Shown here piece after piece: positions 1-9,100 of a stretch of 49,211 bases of DNA (its first letter is position 1; every line of letters begins with the position of its first letter). A model generated the notes under the pieces. The model was not told the DNA's origin. It made no database searches and worked only from the letters and a program-made list of their open reading frames with translations. This DNA is from JANWHZ01 sp035758575. GTDB lineage: Bacteria; Patescibacteriota; Saccharimonadia; Saccharimonadales; UBA4665. The stretch spans positions 1-49,211 of the forward strand of contig DASTXH010000009.1 in assembly GCA_035758575.1 (NCBI GenBank), read 5' to 3'. A program made the position numbers and the translations under genes.

Positions 1-124
1 TATGCCCGCCGTTCAATTGCAGGCACTGGTGGAGCGTATGCTGGTGAAGGCGCGGGTAACAAAGGTAGCGCGCCCTGCATCCCAGCCCGTCCGGCATGAT
101 ATAGTTACAAGGAAAGAGGATTAA
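1..124 (+). CDS. rnpA: 3' end of upstream gene, probably RNase P protein (rnpA)
   Basis: An open frame runs from the window edge to a TAA at 122-124 and gives about 40 residues, including PAVQLQALVERMLVKA. That segment resembles the C-terminal helix of the RNase P protein subunit, and rnpA commonly precedes yidC and jag. The assignment rests mainly on this gene order, because the catalytic RNR motif lies outside the window. YidD, another frequent neighbour here, fits the sequence less well. The gap to yidC is only 9 bases, so the genes are probably co-transcribed. Confidence 0.45.
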   Translation, partial: MPAVQLQALVERMLVKARVTKVARPASQPVRHDIVTRKED

Positions 125-133
125 GACGCCGCT

Positions 134-1093
134 ATGTTTACTACCTTTATCGTCCAGCCTATTTTTAACCTTCTGGTGCTAATTTACGCGATATTGCCTG
201 GGCACAACTTCGGGTTAGCCATTATTATCTTCACTATCGTTGTACGTTTGTTACTGTGGCCGCTGATGAAAAAGCAGCTGCATCAGACGAAGATTATGCG
301 CAAACTGCAGCCAGAGCTGAAGCGCATCAAGAAAGAAGCCAAAGGCGACCGCCAAAAAGAGTCGGTGATGGTGATGGCGCTGTACAAAGAGCATGGCGTC
401 AATCCATTCGGCTCCATCGGTGTGCTGATACTCCAGCTGCCGATTCTTATTGCTCTGTACGATGGCTTGCGCAAGGTGGTGGCTAATCCGCATGAGATCG
501 TGACGTTTGCCTATCCGGCACTACAGCATCTGCCGTGGATGCAACAGCTGTCACACAACATCCATCAATTCGACGGTACCCTGTTTGGTGTTGTAGATCT
601 TACAAAGAGTGCCGTAACCAACGGTTTGATTTATTGGCCGGCGCTCATCATCGTAGTCGCCAGCGCCGTGTTGCAGTATTTCCAGAGTAAACAGCTGCTG
701 GTAACCGACAAGAATGCCCGGTCGCTGCGTACCATCCTGCGTGAAGCCGGTGCCGGCAAGGAAGCCGACCAAGGCGAAGTGTCAGCCGCTGTCGGCGGTA
801 TGACACGCTATTTCATCCCGATCATGGTGCTGGTCGTCACGATTCGCCTCGCATCGGCACTTGGTTTGTACTGGTTGGTTGGCGGTATCGTCGCCTATAT
901 CCAGCAGACCATAATCCTGCGTGAAGACGAGACGGAGCTGGAAGCCATAGCGGACAGCAAGACAACCAAAGAGAAAGATGTAAAAGCCATACCTGAAGCC
1001 GAGGTAGTGGCGGCAGAACCGGACGCGGAGAAAACTCCTTCCAAAACCAAAACCTCCAAGAAGTACCAGGGTAAAAAACGGAGGAAGAAATGA
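134..1093 (+). CDS. yidC: Membrane protein insertase YidC/Oxa1
   Basis: This is a 319-residue insertase of the short five-helix type, without the large periplasmic domain of Gram-negative YidC. It inserts and folds membrane proteins with or without SecYEG. Hydrophobic segments lie near residues 8-25, 27-46, 95-112, 165-185 and 225-262. The second carries the groove arginine in TIVVRLLLWPL. A charged cytoplasmic hairpin follows (QHKI-like KQLHQTKIMRKLQPELKRIK), and the tail is very lysine-rich (KKYQGKKRRKK), as in YidC/Oxa1 forms that contact ribosomes. An AAGAGGA ribosome site lies upstream of the ATG. The stop overlaps the jag start by four bases (ATGA), so translation is probably coupled. 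Confidence 0.95.
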   Translation: MFTTFIVQPIFNLLVLIYAILPGHNFGLAIIIFTIVVRLLLWPLMKKQLHQTKIMRKLQPELKRIKKEAKGDRQKESVMVMALYKEHGVNPFGSIGVLILQLPILIALYDGLRKVVANPHEIVTFAYPALQHLPWMQQLSHNIHQFDGTLFGVVDLTKSAVTNGLIYWPALIIVVASAVLQYFQSKQLLVTDKNARSLRTILREAGAGKEADQGEVSAAVGGMTRYFIPIMVLVVTIRLASALGLYWLVGGIVAYIQQTIILREDETELEAIADSKTTKEKDVKAIPEAEVVAAEPDAEKTPSKTKTSKKYQGKKRRKK

Positions 1094-1587
1094 ACGACGA
1101 CGCATTAGCCAATACACAAGGCAATCCGGAAGAGTTAGAGGCCGCAATCCGCTACGCCAAGAAGTTCCTTGAAGACGTTCTGTCTTTTTTGGGTTTGAAT
1201 ACCGATGTGCATGCCACGCACGAAGATGACGTAATCCAATTAGGTATTCCCTCGACCCAGATGAACGGCTTCCTGATTGGTCAGCGCGGCGATACTATGC
1301 GCGCCATGCAGTTCCTTATCAGCAACGCGCTCAAGAACCAAGGGCATAATTATACGCGGGTGAACGTGGATGTTGCCGGCTACAAGCAACAGCGTGCCGA
1401 GCGCCTGGAAAAGACCGCTGAAGCCTGGATGAAGCGCGTGCAGGACACGGGTGAACCGATGGAACTAAAGCCCATGAACGCAGCCGATAGGCGTATTATC
1501 CACAAACTGGCTGATGAAATGGGCCTGGCGACGGAATCTGTCGGCGAAGGCCGCGACCGGCGCGTCATTCTGAAGCCTGCCGAGTAA
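1090..1587 (+). CDS. jag: Jag/KhpB-like KH-R3H RNA-binding protein
   Basis: The 165-residue protein has a KH domain at about residues 55-100 with the loop IGQRGDTMRAMQFLIS, then an R3H domain at about 110-163 with DRRIIHKLA (the R-x3-H signature). The N-terminal Jag_N domain found in Bacillus Jag is absent, as in many short homologues. KhpB/Jag proteins bind RNA and affect cell elongation and division. The gene sits directly after yidC with an ATGA overlap, and its stop is one base before the next start. The pairing of yidC and jag is widely conserved. Confidence 0.92.
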   Translation: MNDDALANTQGNPEELEAAIRYAKKFLEDVLSFLGLNTDVHATHEDDVIQLGIPSTQMNGFLIGQRGDTMRAMQFLISNALKNQGHNYTRVNVDVAGYKQQRAERLEKTAEAWMKRVQDTGEPMELKPMNAADRRIIHKLADEMGLATESVGEGRDRRVILKPAE

Positions 1588-1588
1588 T

Positions 1589-2572
1589 ATGGCCTCAATT
1601 CCGGGTAATGTTGTGCTGTTTGGCGGCGGCACCGGCAGTTTTACGTTGTTGCAGTCGCTTAAGGAATATACAACCGAACTGGCCGCTATTATAAACATGT
1701 GCGATGATGGTGGCTCTACCGGCATATTGCGCGATGAGCTGGGCGTGTTGCCGCCAGGCGATGTACGGCAATGCCTGGTCGCCTTGAGCGATAATCCCGA
1801 AGTTCGTAATTTGTTTAATTACCGTTTTAGCGAAGGGCGCCTCAGCGGCCAGTCGCTTGGCAACATCATTCTATCTGGTCTGGAGCTGCAATATGAGAGT
1901 TTTGCAAAAGCCATTGAAGTGGCTGGACGCCTGCTGCACATTACCGGAACCGTCATACCAGCAACGCTGGACAATCATCAACTGGTATTGCGCGACGGCG
2001 ATGTCACTGTGCACGGCGAGACAGCGGTTGCCGAGTATGCTTTTAACAACCGCAAAGCCGTGATTGAGCTGTTGCCTCAGGCGCGCATAAACCCTGCGGC
2101 GCGGACGGCTATTGCGCAGGCTGATGTTATCGTTATCGCCCCGGGAAATATTTACCGGTCAATTTTACCGGTGCTTGCTGTAAGCGGTGTGGCCGAGGCG
2201 CTTTCCCATTCAGACGCGAAAGTCGTGTACGTAGCAAACTTAGTCAACCGGCCTGAGCATACACAGGGGTGGCATGTTGTCGACTACGTCGAGCAGATTG
2301 AACGGTACATCGGTAAGGGTCGGGTTGATCTCGTTTTGTATAACACTGCGCCCATAGCCCCGGCGTTGCTTGATAAGTATGCCGATGAGGGTGAACTTCC
2401 TGTTCTGACTGATAGTGATAGATTCCATGAGGTCAATGCAGCCGCAATTGGCGATCAGTTGGTAGCGGCGGAGATCACCAAGCAGGATCCGGCAGACATA
2501 CTCCTGCACCGCACGTTGATACGCCACGACGCGCAGCGTGTCTATGAGCTTATTGCCCGGTATTGTCGGTAG
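1589..2572 (+). CDS. yvcK: YvcK/CofD-like gluconeogenesis factor
   Basis: The 327-residue protein belongs to the YvcK (CofD-like) family. The N-terminal nucleotide-sugar site is visible as VVLFGGGTGSF (residues about 7-17), followed by NMCDDGGSTGILRDELG and LPPGDVRQCL. Further family motifs are GQSLGNIILSGL, VIAPGNIYRSILPVL and VVYVANLVNRPEHT. In Firmicutes and Actinobacteria YvcK binds UDP-sugars and helps route carbon into peptidoglycan. It is translated as a near-overlapping unit with jag. The 3' end overlaps the convergent glycosyltransferase gene by 23 bases. A divergent, damaged paralogue lies at 23308-24476. Confidence 0.92.
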   Translation: MASIPGNVVLFGGGTGSFTLLQSLKEYTTELAAIINMCDDGGSTGILRDELGVLPPGDVRQCLVALSDNPEVRNLFNYRFSEGRLSGQSLGNIILSGLELQYESFAKAIEVAGRLLHITGTVIPATLDNHQLVLRDGDVTVHGETAVAEYAFNNRKAVIELLPQARINPAARTAIAQADVIVIAPGNIYRSILPVLAVSGVAEALSHSDAKVVYVANLVNRPEHTQGWHVVDYVEQIERYIGKGRVDLVLYNTAPIAPALLDKYADEGELPVLTDSDRFHEVNAAAIGDQLVAAEITKQDPADILLHRTLIRHDAQRVYELIARYCR

Positions 2573-3674
2573 ATTGTTCGTGCAAGACGCGTTGATATAT
2601 GGCCAGTGTCTGCTCTGCCATGCGCTTCCACGAATAGCGCTTTACTTGCTTGTGGCCTTCGTTAATCAGCGCCTCTCGTACTACTGGCTTGGTAAGTACC
2701 ATTTTGATCGCCTGCGCCATAGCGTCTACGTCCTTTGGATCAAAATAGCGCGCTGCGTCGCCATATATCTCGGGCAGGCAGGTAGCGTTGCTGGATACAA
2801 CCGGCGCGCCATGGGCCATTGCCTCTAGGCCGGGTAGGCCGAAACCTTCGCTGAGTGAGGGGAAGATATAAGCGGCTGTATGCTCATAGAGCCACCTTAG
2901 CTGGCCGTCGCTGATCCATCCCGTAAAGTGAACATCCGGTATACCCAGGCTTTTCACCCGATGTGCCTGTCGGCGGAACAGTGTATCCTCCTTGCCTGCG
3001 AGCACCAAATGCAAGTCAGGTATCTCCTGTTTTAGGACCGAAAATGCTTCGACCAGCCGGTCAAGGTTTTTGTGTGGATTAGGGCGACCCAAGTAAAGCA
3101 GGAACGACTTCCCTTCGAGCGCCGGTATGGGGTCGGGTGAAGAATCCATGGCGTCAGCAGCCTCGTAGGTGACGGTGATTTTCCGGCTATTGATACGCAT
3201 CGCGCGCGCAACATCGTCTTTTACATACTCACTTGGCGTAATAACTGCACGTGACTTATGGGCGGCCACATAACTCACGAGAAAATATACACGTTGTTTG
3301 AGCCTAAAAACAAAACGGTTCTTAGATGGATTGCCGAACCGGAGCGTCGTAAGGTCGTGCATGGTAGTAATAGCGGCGCCTTGGTATAGAACTGGTTGTT
3401 GTGTCATGCCAAAGTGTACTAAGTCTGGATGCAACCGCACCAGCTGCCACAGCAGCCCAAATTGCTCTGCAAAGGTGAACTCTTTGTGCGGGCACGCCAC
3501 CTTGGTAAAGCGCTTGCTGCGTGGCTCCCAGCTGCCCATATCCTTCGGCTTCAGCAGCACTATGTATCGGTGGCTCTTATCCGTATCTACGTCTTGCAGG
3601 TAGTGCAATAGCCGCTCTACATACCGCCCCGTACTCGTTCGTAGTTCCCGTGCGTCAATAACAATTTTTTTCAT
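2550..3674 (-). CDS. GT4 family glycosyltransferase
   Basis: The 374-residue cytoplasmic retaining glycosyltransferase has a GT-B fold. The C-terminal half shows the donor-binding region LLYLGRPNPHKNLDRLVEA and the acid motif FPSLSEGFGLPGLEAMA (E-x7-E). The N-terminal half begins MKKIVIDARELRTSTGRYVERLL, a pattern seen in GT4 mannosyl- or rhamnosyltransferases of O-antigen clusters; the sugar cannot be read from sequence. It is the last gene of a three-GT minus-strand operon, 8 bases after the previous stop, with an AGGAAT ribosome site. Its 3' end overlaps yvcK tail to tail. Confidence 0.88.
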   Translation of the reverse strand: MKKIVIDARELRTSTGRYVERLLHYLQDVDTDKSHRYIVLLKPKDMGSWEPRSKRFTKVACPHKEFTFAEQFGLLWQLVRLHPDLVHFGMTQQPVLYQGAAITTMHDLTTLRFGNPSKNRFVFRLKQRVYFLVSYVAAHKSRAVITPSEYVKDDVARAMRINSRKITVTYEAADAMDSSPDPIPALEGKSFLLYLGRPNPHKNLDRLVEAFSVLKQEIPDLHLVLAGKEDTLFRRQAHRVKSLGIPDVHFTGWISDGQLRWLYEHTAAYIFPSLSEGFGLPGLEAMAHGAPVVSSNATCLPEIYGDAARYFDPKDVDAMAQAIKMVLTKPVVREALINEGHKQVKRYSWKRMAEQTLAIYQRVLHEQSTDNTGQ

Positions 3675-3682
3675 GAATATTC

Positions 3683-4846
3683 CTACTCTTCCCTGTTGCT
3701 TATGAATTCTTCAATCTTTGCTATAACACTACGGGCAGTATCATGCCAGGAGTACTTTTTGAGTATTTTTGGCATGAGCTTCAGCTGTGACGCGCGTTCG
3801 GCTGTATCCGTTATCGCCGAGTCTAGTGTATCGGCGATGCTTTGGATGTCGTGAGAGTCAAAGTAGAATGCTGCGTCGCCCGCGACTTCGCGTAGCACCG
3901 GTATGTCGCTAACCGCAACGGGAATGCTATACGCGAAGGCTTCAAGGACAGGCATGCCGAAGCCTTCGTAGTAAGAGGGCATCGTGACCAGTGACGCTTG
4001 TTGGAAGAGGGCGGTTTTTTGTTCGTCAGTGATGTAGCCGGGCAAGATGATGTCTGCGCCTTGCGCTTGCAGCTCATTGATCCGCTGCATCAAGGCTTCA
4101 TTCTTCCATCCTCTGCCACCGGCCAGTATGAGGCTATGTGTGTGTGCGACGCTGCTTTGTGCGTACGCCTCGACTAGCGACGAGAGGTTTTTGCGCGGCT
4201 CCAAGTTGCCGACAAATAATATGTAAGGCCTCTCTATCCCTAAGTTCAAGACGACTTGCTTAGCTTGCGCCTGAGGCAGCTGATCTCTGTTGAGCGGCGG
4301 TACGGGGGTGACTAAAAGCATGTCATCCTGCACGCCATATGCGTTACGAATGGACTGTTTGGTAAATTCTGAAACCGCCAAGACAAGGTTTGCGCGCCTG
4401 ATAGATTGCGGTACGTACCGGCGTAAGTCGTGCAGGTTCAGTGTGTTTACGAATTCGGGGTGATCCAGAAAGCATAAATCATGGACGGTAACGACTATTG
4501 GCTTATGAAATAAGCTTGGTTGTGTCAAGAAATTCGGGAAGAGCAGCACGTCGCCGCGACTTTTTATAAGGAGCTCGAAGGGAATCGGCAAGCCAAGCCG
4601 TCGGAGCATATTGGGGATTTTGCCAGGGAATAATTTCGTGGGACGGTAGCGTATGTTTGGGGCTGTAGGCAGTTGCTGCGGGTGCTTTCTGCCGAGGAAA
4701 TCGTAATAGTGCCCAATAAGCTCTACGCGGTCGGGATAGGTATCGGCTAAGGATTGGACGAGATACGCTGCATAGTGGCCTACGCCGGATTTTCCAGCTA
4801 TGGCAATGGGATTGGCGTCGAACAGTATGCGGATTCTCTTACTCAT
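3683..4846 (-). CDS. GT4 family glycosyltransferase (WbpY/WbdA-like)
   Basis: The start is taken at the ATG at 4846 (MSKRIRILFDANPIA, 387 residues), not the longer frame to 4987, because the family begins at this beta strand and the start overlaps the upstream stop by 8 bases. The protein has the two GT-B domains: ILFVGNLEPRKNLSSLVEAY for donor binding and MPSYYEGFGMPVLEAFA carrying the E-x7-E pair. SGVGHYAAYL near the N-terminus matches the acceptor-side glycine loop of this subgroup. It is the middle gene of the three-GT minus-strand operon and probably adds hexose units to the lipid-linked surface glycan. The exact substrate is unknown. Confidence 0.87.
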   Translation of the reverse strand: MSKRIRILFDANPIAIAGKSGVGHYAAYLVQSLADTYPDRVELIGHYYDFLGRKHPQQLPTAPNIRYRPTKLFPGKIPNMLRRLGLPIPFELLIKSRGDVLLFPNFLTQPSLFHKPIVVTVHDLCFLDHPEFVNTLNLHDLRRYVPQSIRRANLVLAVSEFTKQSIRNAYGVQDDMLLVTPVPPLNRDQLPQAQAKQVVLNLGIERPYILFVGNLEPRKNLSSLVEAYAQSSVAHTHSLILAGGRGWKNEALMQRINELQAQGADIILPGYITDEQKTALFQQASLVTMPSYYEGFGMPVLEAFAYSIPVAVSDIPVLREVAGDAAFYFDSHDIQSIADTLDSAITDTAERASQLKLMPKILKKYSWHDTARSVIAKIEEFISNREE

Positions 4847-5972
4847 AGAGGGGCACAAATCGTTCTGTAACGATCCTCTCAAAGTTAAATTGTTTTTCGT
4901 AGAGTGTACGCGCCGCCGTGCCAAGCCGCCGTGCCAGCTTGCTGTCGATAAGGAGTTGCTCCATTGCCTTTTGTAGGCTGGCGGCATTTCGGGGCGGAAC
5001 GAGAAGCCCGGTAGTCTGATCGTGGATAATCTCTACGTTGCCGCCCACTGTGCAGGCAAGTATAGGTTTGGCAAGCATGGCCGCCTCAACAAGAGATAAG
5101 CTAAATCCCTCGTGATAGCTCGGATGGACAAATGCATCGCATGCGGCTACGAATGTAAGAGGCACATCGCTATGTCCAAAAAAATGGATAGCTTCATTAC
5201 CCTTCGCTTGGTCCCGGAATTTCTGCTCATCCGGGCCGCTGCCCACCAGCCATAAGGCAGTGGCGGCGTGTTTTTCGTGCAGCTTAGCGAAGGCCTCTAT
5301 AAGCTCGCCGATTCCCTTTGCGACCACCAGTCGGGACGTTGCGCAGAATACAAAAGTATCTTGTTCGCTTTTAGTCCGCGGCCGGGGGGGTACGGGTGTA
5401 TCGTTGACGCCGTTGTATATAACGGTGAAATTGGCGGGAAGGGCATGTCCAAGCTGTTCGCCTATCAGGGTGGCTTCACTGTTGCTGACGAGCGTGATGG
5501 TCGCTGCAAGCTTGCTGCAAGCGTATACGAGCTTGCCAACAGGGTTCTTGTACCATACGGTATGATTGGCGAGGACGTATTTCAGGTCCGCGTGGTCGGT
5601 CCATATAACCTTTTTGCCAAGGAGCCTTCCGGCCAAGGTGGCGGCTATAAAGTCGTCTTTGCTTTGAGGATGAATGACATCGAAGCTCATCCGGGCAATG
5701 AGCTGGATGTACCAAAGAGTAAGTGCCAACTGCCATAAAATATAGCAGGGAATGAACATGAAGCGTTTGCCGCTCCAGTTCTGCTGTGCCCACCACCAGC
5801 CTTTTTTGTGGTGTATATTAGACGATTCGGCAAACGCTAACAGCTTTGGCGAACGCGATACTACTGTCGGCACGTGGCCATGTTTTGTAAGCTCCACCGC
5901 GAGATTCACAGGGAAACGTTCCCCGCCGCCGAAGTCGTAGGAAAAGGCATTGCGTATGATGAGGATTCTCAT
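4839..5972 (-). CDS. GT4 family glycosyltransferase
   Basis: The 377-residue GT-B enzyme begins MRILIIRNAFSYDFGGGERF, where the GGGERF loop is the usual N-terminal glycine-rich motif of GT4 enzymes. Donor-side motifs are FCATSRLVVAKGIGELIEA and HPSYHEGFSLSLVEAAM (E-x7-E). It is first in the minus-strand GT operon. Its promoter faces that of the exporter operon across a 74-base gap; an extended -10 (TGC-TACACT, 6001-5993) lies there, leaving a leader of about 14 bases without a clear ribosome site. Acceptor and donor are unknown. Confidence 0.87.
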   Translation of the reverse strand: MRILIIRNAFSYDFGGGERFPVNLAVELTKHGHVPTVVSRSPKLLAFAESSNIHHKKGWWWAQQNWSGKRFMFIPCYILWQLALTLWYIQLIARMSFDVIHPQSKDDFIAATLAGRLLGKKVIWTDHADLKYVLANHTVWYKNPVGKLVYACSKLAATITLVSNSEATLIGEQLGHALPANFTVIYNGVNDTPVPPRPRTKSEQDTFVFCATSRLVVAKGIGELIEAFAKLHEKHAATALWLVGSGPDEQKFRDQAKGNEAIHFFGHSDVPLTFVAACDAFVHPSYHEGFSLSLVEAAMLAKPILACTVGGNVEIIHDQTTGLLVPPRNAASLQKAMEQLLIDSKLARRLGTAARTLYEKQFNFERIVTERFVPLYE

Positions 5973-5992
5973 ATAAGTGGCTCGTTATGGTT

Positions 5993-6038
5993 AGTGTAGC
6001 ACGGCATCATTGGCATACACGGCATACTCATTTATAAT
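5993..6038. promoter_or_regulatory. Divergent promoters between the GT operon and the exporter operon
   Basis: On the plus strand TTGGCA (6010-6015) and TATAAT (6033-6038) are separated by 17 bases. The predicted RNA start falls within about two bases of the ATG at 6047, so the exporter mRNA would be leaderless or nearly so. On the minus strand an extended -10, TG-C-TACACT, spans 6001 to 5993 and serves the gene starting at 5972. The plus-strand call is strong and the minus-strand call moderate. Confidence 0.7.
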
Positions 6039-6046
6039 AACTGCAA

Positions 6047-6838
6047 ATGCGCTATCTGACGAAACGAAACCGCGCCATCTTGCGGGAAATGGTATCAAGT
6101 GACTTTAAAGTACGCTACCAGGGATCGGTGCTGGGGTATCTGTGGTCGCTGCTGCGCCCGCTGTTCATGTTTGCTATCCTGTATGTCATTTTCGTGTATG
6201 TATTCAAACTAAACAAAGGTGTCGAACATTATCCGGTCTACCTGTTGTTTGGTATGATCCTGTGGAACTTCTTTTACGAGACGACCATGATAGGCATGAC
6301 GTCAGTCGTCGCCCGAGGCGACCTCATCCGTAAGATTAGCATACCGCGCTATCTGGTGGTGCTCAGTAGCTCGGCGTCAGCACTCATCAACCTAGGCCTC
6401 AATCTGCTCGTAGTTTTGGTGATAGCCTTGTTTAACGGCGTTCATCCTCACCTTTCGTGGTTGCTGTTGCCTGTTATATTGCTCGAGCTTGTGGTGTTGG
6501 CGGTGTCGGCAGCATTCTTCCTGGCGACGCTGTACGTAAAATTTCGTGACATCACCTATATTTGGGAAGTCATTCTTCAGGCGGGCTTTTATGGCACGCC
6601 AGTACTGTATTCGTTGAGCTTAGTCCCGGCTGCATTCCGCGGCCTGCTTCTTATTAACCCTTTGGCGCAAGTCATACAGGACGCCCGGTACGTTATCGTA
6701 ACGAAGACCAGTGTGACCGCTTGGGGTACGCTGCGGCTGCGCTATGCTCTCATTCCGGTGGCTATTGTGGTGGTGCTGGCTGTGATTTCGGTCGTATTCT
6801 TCAAGCGTTCGTCTAAATATTTTGCGGAGAATATCTAA
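6047..6838 (+). CDS. Polysaccharide ABC exporter permease (Wzm/TagG-like)
   Basis: The 263-residue protein has six predicted membrane segments and the ABC-2 exporter signature near the N-terminus: FKVRYQGSVLGYLWSLLRPL. It pairs with the ATPase directly downstream to move a lipid-linked glycan across the membrane, as Wzm/Wzt and TagG/TagH do. It starts the 13-gene operon that ends at 20454. The start is supported by family alignment of the amphipathic N-terminal helix and by a promoter that leaves almost no 5' leader. In a cell with a single membrane the exported product would be a wall- or membrane-attached glycan, not LPS. Confidence 0.93.
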   Translation: MRYLTKRNRAILREMVSSDFKVRYQGSVLGYLWSLLRPLFMFAILYVIFVYVFKLNKGVEHYPVYLLFGMILWNFFYETTMIGMTSVVARGDLIRKISIPRYLVVLSSSASALINLGLNLLVVLVIALFNGVHPHLSWLLLPVILLELVVLAVSAAFFLATLYVKFRDITYIWEVILQAGFYGTPVLYSLSLVPAAFRGLLLINPLAQVIQDARYVIVTKTSVTAWGTLRLRYALIPVAIVVVLAVISVVFFKRSSKYFAENI

Positions 6839-6839
6839 A

Positions 6840-8003
6840 ATGGCTGAGCCGGCAATTGTTGTCCATGATTTGCATAAAGAGTTCGTCCTGCCTCAGCATA
6901 AACTGACGTCGTTAAAGCAGGTATTTGTAAATTTGGGCCGGAAAAATAGTAAGAAGCGCCAAAAAGTCCTTGATGGTATCAATTTCACTATTAACAAGGG
7001 CGAGTTTGTCGGCATCGTCGGCAGAAATGGCAGCGGTAAGAGTACCCTGTTAAAGATACTTGCCGGCGTGTATGCGCCTACCGTCGGCTCAGTGACAGTA
7101 CATGGCAGCCTGACCCCCTTCATCGAGCTCGGCGTTGGCTTCAACCCGGAATTGTCGGGCAGGGACAACGTATTCTTAAACGGTGCACTTCTGGGCTTTT
7201 CGCATAAAGAAATGGAAGCGATGTATGACGACATCGTGTCATTTGCGGAATTGGGCGACTTTATGGAGCAAAAATTGAAGAATTATTCTTCTGGCATGCA
7301 AGTACGCCTGGCGTTCTCTATCGCTGTTCGCGCCAAGAGTGACATACTGCTGCTGGACGAGGTGTTGGCGGTAGGAGACGCAGCTTTTCAGCAGAAGTGT
7401 TTCAACTACTTTGAAGAATTGAAGGCTGCCAAGCAGACCGTAGTGTTCGTATCGCATGACATGGGCGCGGTACGTCGGTTTTGTACAAAGGCAATTTATG
7501 TCGCTAACGGCAAAATTATACAGGAGGGCGCACCGTCTGATGTCGCGGATTTGTATGCCGAGAAGAACATTGAGCAATACGTGCCTGAGGAAGAGGAAAC
7601 GAAACAACCCGAGGAGAGGCAACTGCCTGCTGAGTTCAGCGTTCGTGCTAAGATAACGGCACAAGACAACGAAAGTTTGGTGCTCAGGATATCATACAGG
7701 GCTCCGGCGGATATTCCGGTGTATACAGGGATTGCACTTATGAAAGACGGCGTTTCTATTGCCGAAATCATAACACCTTTGGACAAGCCGTTGCACAATA
7801 AGGGAAGTGTGACGTATATGCTGGATAAAACCATATTGAACCCGGGTATGTACGCCATTGGGGGTGTTAGTTTATTCAAGCTTGATAACTTGGGCCTTGT
7901 GGCAGTAGGTAAGTCGAAGCTGGCCTTTACGGTGAAGGGCAACGATATGACGAGGGGCGGTGCACTAAAGTTAAAGGATAACTGGGCGTATGACGAGGAT
8001 TAA
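6840..8003 (+). CDS. Polysaccharide ABC exporter ATPase (Wzt/TagH-like)
   Basis: The start is the ATG at 6840, one base after the permease stop, with GGAG ten bases upstream. The in-frame TTG at 6822 is less likely. The 387-residue protein has Walker A GRNGSGKST (about 61-69), signature YSSGMQVRLAFS (about 148), Walker B ILLLDEVLAVGD (about 167) and H-loop VFVSHDM. A C-terminal beta-rich extension (about 250-387) resembles the Wzt carbohydrate-binding domain that reads the modified end of the glycan. This would make export depend on a specific terminal group, and several neighbouring genes could make one. Confidence 0.93.
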   Translation: MAEPAIVVHDLHKEFVLPQHKLTSLKQVFVNLGRKNSKKRQKVLDGINFTINKGEFVGIVGRNGSGKSTLLKILAGVYAPTVGSVTVHGSLTPFIELGVGFNPELSGRDNVFLNGALLGFSHKEMEAMYDDIVSFAELGDFMEQKLKNYSSGMQVRLAFSIAVRAKSDILLLDEVLAVGDAAFQQKCFNYFEELKAAKQTVVFVSHDMGAVRRFCTKAIYVANGKIIQEGAPSDVADLYAEKNIEQYVPEEEETKQPEERQLPAEFSVRAKITAQDNESLVLRISYRAPADIPVYTGIALMKDGVSIAEIITPLDKPLHNKGSVTYMLDKTILNPGMYAIGGVSLFKLDNLGLVAVGKSKLAFTVKGNDMTRGGALKLKDNWAYDED

Positions 8004-9066
8004 TGTTACAAAATCGTTCCTTCCTCCAATAGAGGAATACATGACATACGTCCAGAAGATCTGGGACAGTGTGTACTTAACGAATCAAGGGCCTTTGCTG
8101 AAAAGTCTGGAACAGCAGCTGCAGGAGTATCTTGGCGTCAATAACGTGCAGATGGTAGTCAATGGAACGCTTGCCTTGCAGTTGGCGTTGCGGGCAGTAG
8201 ATGCGACGGGCGGCGAGATCATCACCACGCCGTTTACCTTTGTGGCTACCACTTCCGCAATCCTGTGGGAGGGTTGCAAGCCTGTATATGTGGACATAGA
8301 TCCAGAAACCTTATGTATCGATGCCGACAAAATAGAAGCGGCTATCACTGATAAAACAAAAGCCATTTTGGCGGTACATGTATTTGGCGCTCCTTGCGAC
8401 GTCGAGAAAATCGCGGCTATTGCTGCAAGGCATCAGCTACCGGTGATTTACGATGCGGCGCATGCTTTCGGTGTTACGGTAAGTGGCAAGTCGTTGCTCT
8501 CGTATGGTGATATGGCTACCTGCAGCTTTCATGCCACGAAGATTTTCCACACAATCGAAGGCGGCGCGGTCGTGGTGAATAACCCCGATCTTGTACGCCG
8601 CATCGACCTTATGAAGAAATTTGGTTCCGAAGGTGATGAGCAGGTTATGCTGGGCATCAATGCAAAGATGAGCGAGTTCAATGCGGCCATGGGCCTGGCT
8701 AACCTGAAATATATCGACCAGAATATAGCCCAGCGTAAAATAGTTACAGAGCTTTACGATCGGCTGCTGCCCTCTAGCCTCCGGCGTCCGGTCCTGGACA
8801 AGGGCGTGGATGAGCGGAACTATATTTACTATCCGGTACTATTCAAAAATGAAGGCGAATTACTGGATGCTGTTAAGAAGTTGCAGGCGCTAGAAGTATA
8901 CCCGCGCCGCTACTTTTACCCGTCGCTCAATACCCTGCCGTACCTTTCGGACAAGCAGGCCTGTCCAATATCGGAAGACGTGACAAGCCGTATCCTATGT
9001 TTGCCGCTGTACGGTGACCTTGCCGAAAGCGACGTGCGAAAGATATGTCAGGCATTAGTGCAATAA
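7990..9066 (+). CDS. DegT/DnrJ/EryC1/StrS aminotransferase
   Basis: The 358-residue PLP enzyme transfers an amino group to a keto-sugar nucleotide. The Schiff-base lysine is K184 in SFHATKIFHTIEGG. YLTNQGPLLKSLEQQL near the N-terminus and VVNGTLALQLAL are typical of the family. It resembles aminotransferases that make 3- or 4-amino-dideoxy sugars. The start overlaps the Wzt-like gene by 14 bases. CapD-like and Rml-type dehydratases in the same locus could supply the keto-sugar. Position of amination is not predictable here. Confidence 0.9.
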   Translation: MTRINVTKSFLPPIEEYMTYVQKIWDSVYLTNQGPLLKSLEQQLQEYLGVNNVQMVVNGTLALQLALRAVDATGGEIITTPFTFVATTSAILWEGCKPVYVDIDPETLCIDADKIEAAITDKTKAILAVHVFGAPCDVEKIAAIAARHQLPVIYDAAHAFGVTVSGKSLLSYGDMATCSFHATKIFHTIEGGAVVVNNPDLVRRIDLMKKFGSEGDEQVMLGINAKMSEFNAAMGLANLKYIDQNIAQRKIVTELYDRLLPSSLRRPVLDKGVDERNYIYYPVLFKNEGELLDAVKKLQALEVYPRRYFYPSLNTLPYLSDKQACPISEDVTSRILCLPLYGDLAESDVRKICQALVQ

Positions 9067-9100
9067 GTCGGCACGTAGGACAGGGAAAAGGCTGGCCTAT

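Noticed and set aside
5268..5738. Plus-strand frame of 156 codons inside the GT4 gene
   Set aside because: It is antisense to a glycosyltransferase with full motifs; no start signal or family match.
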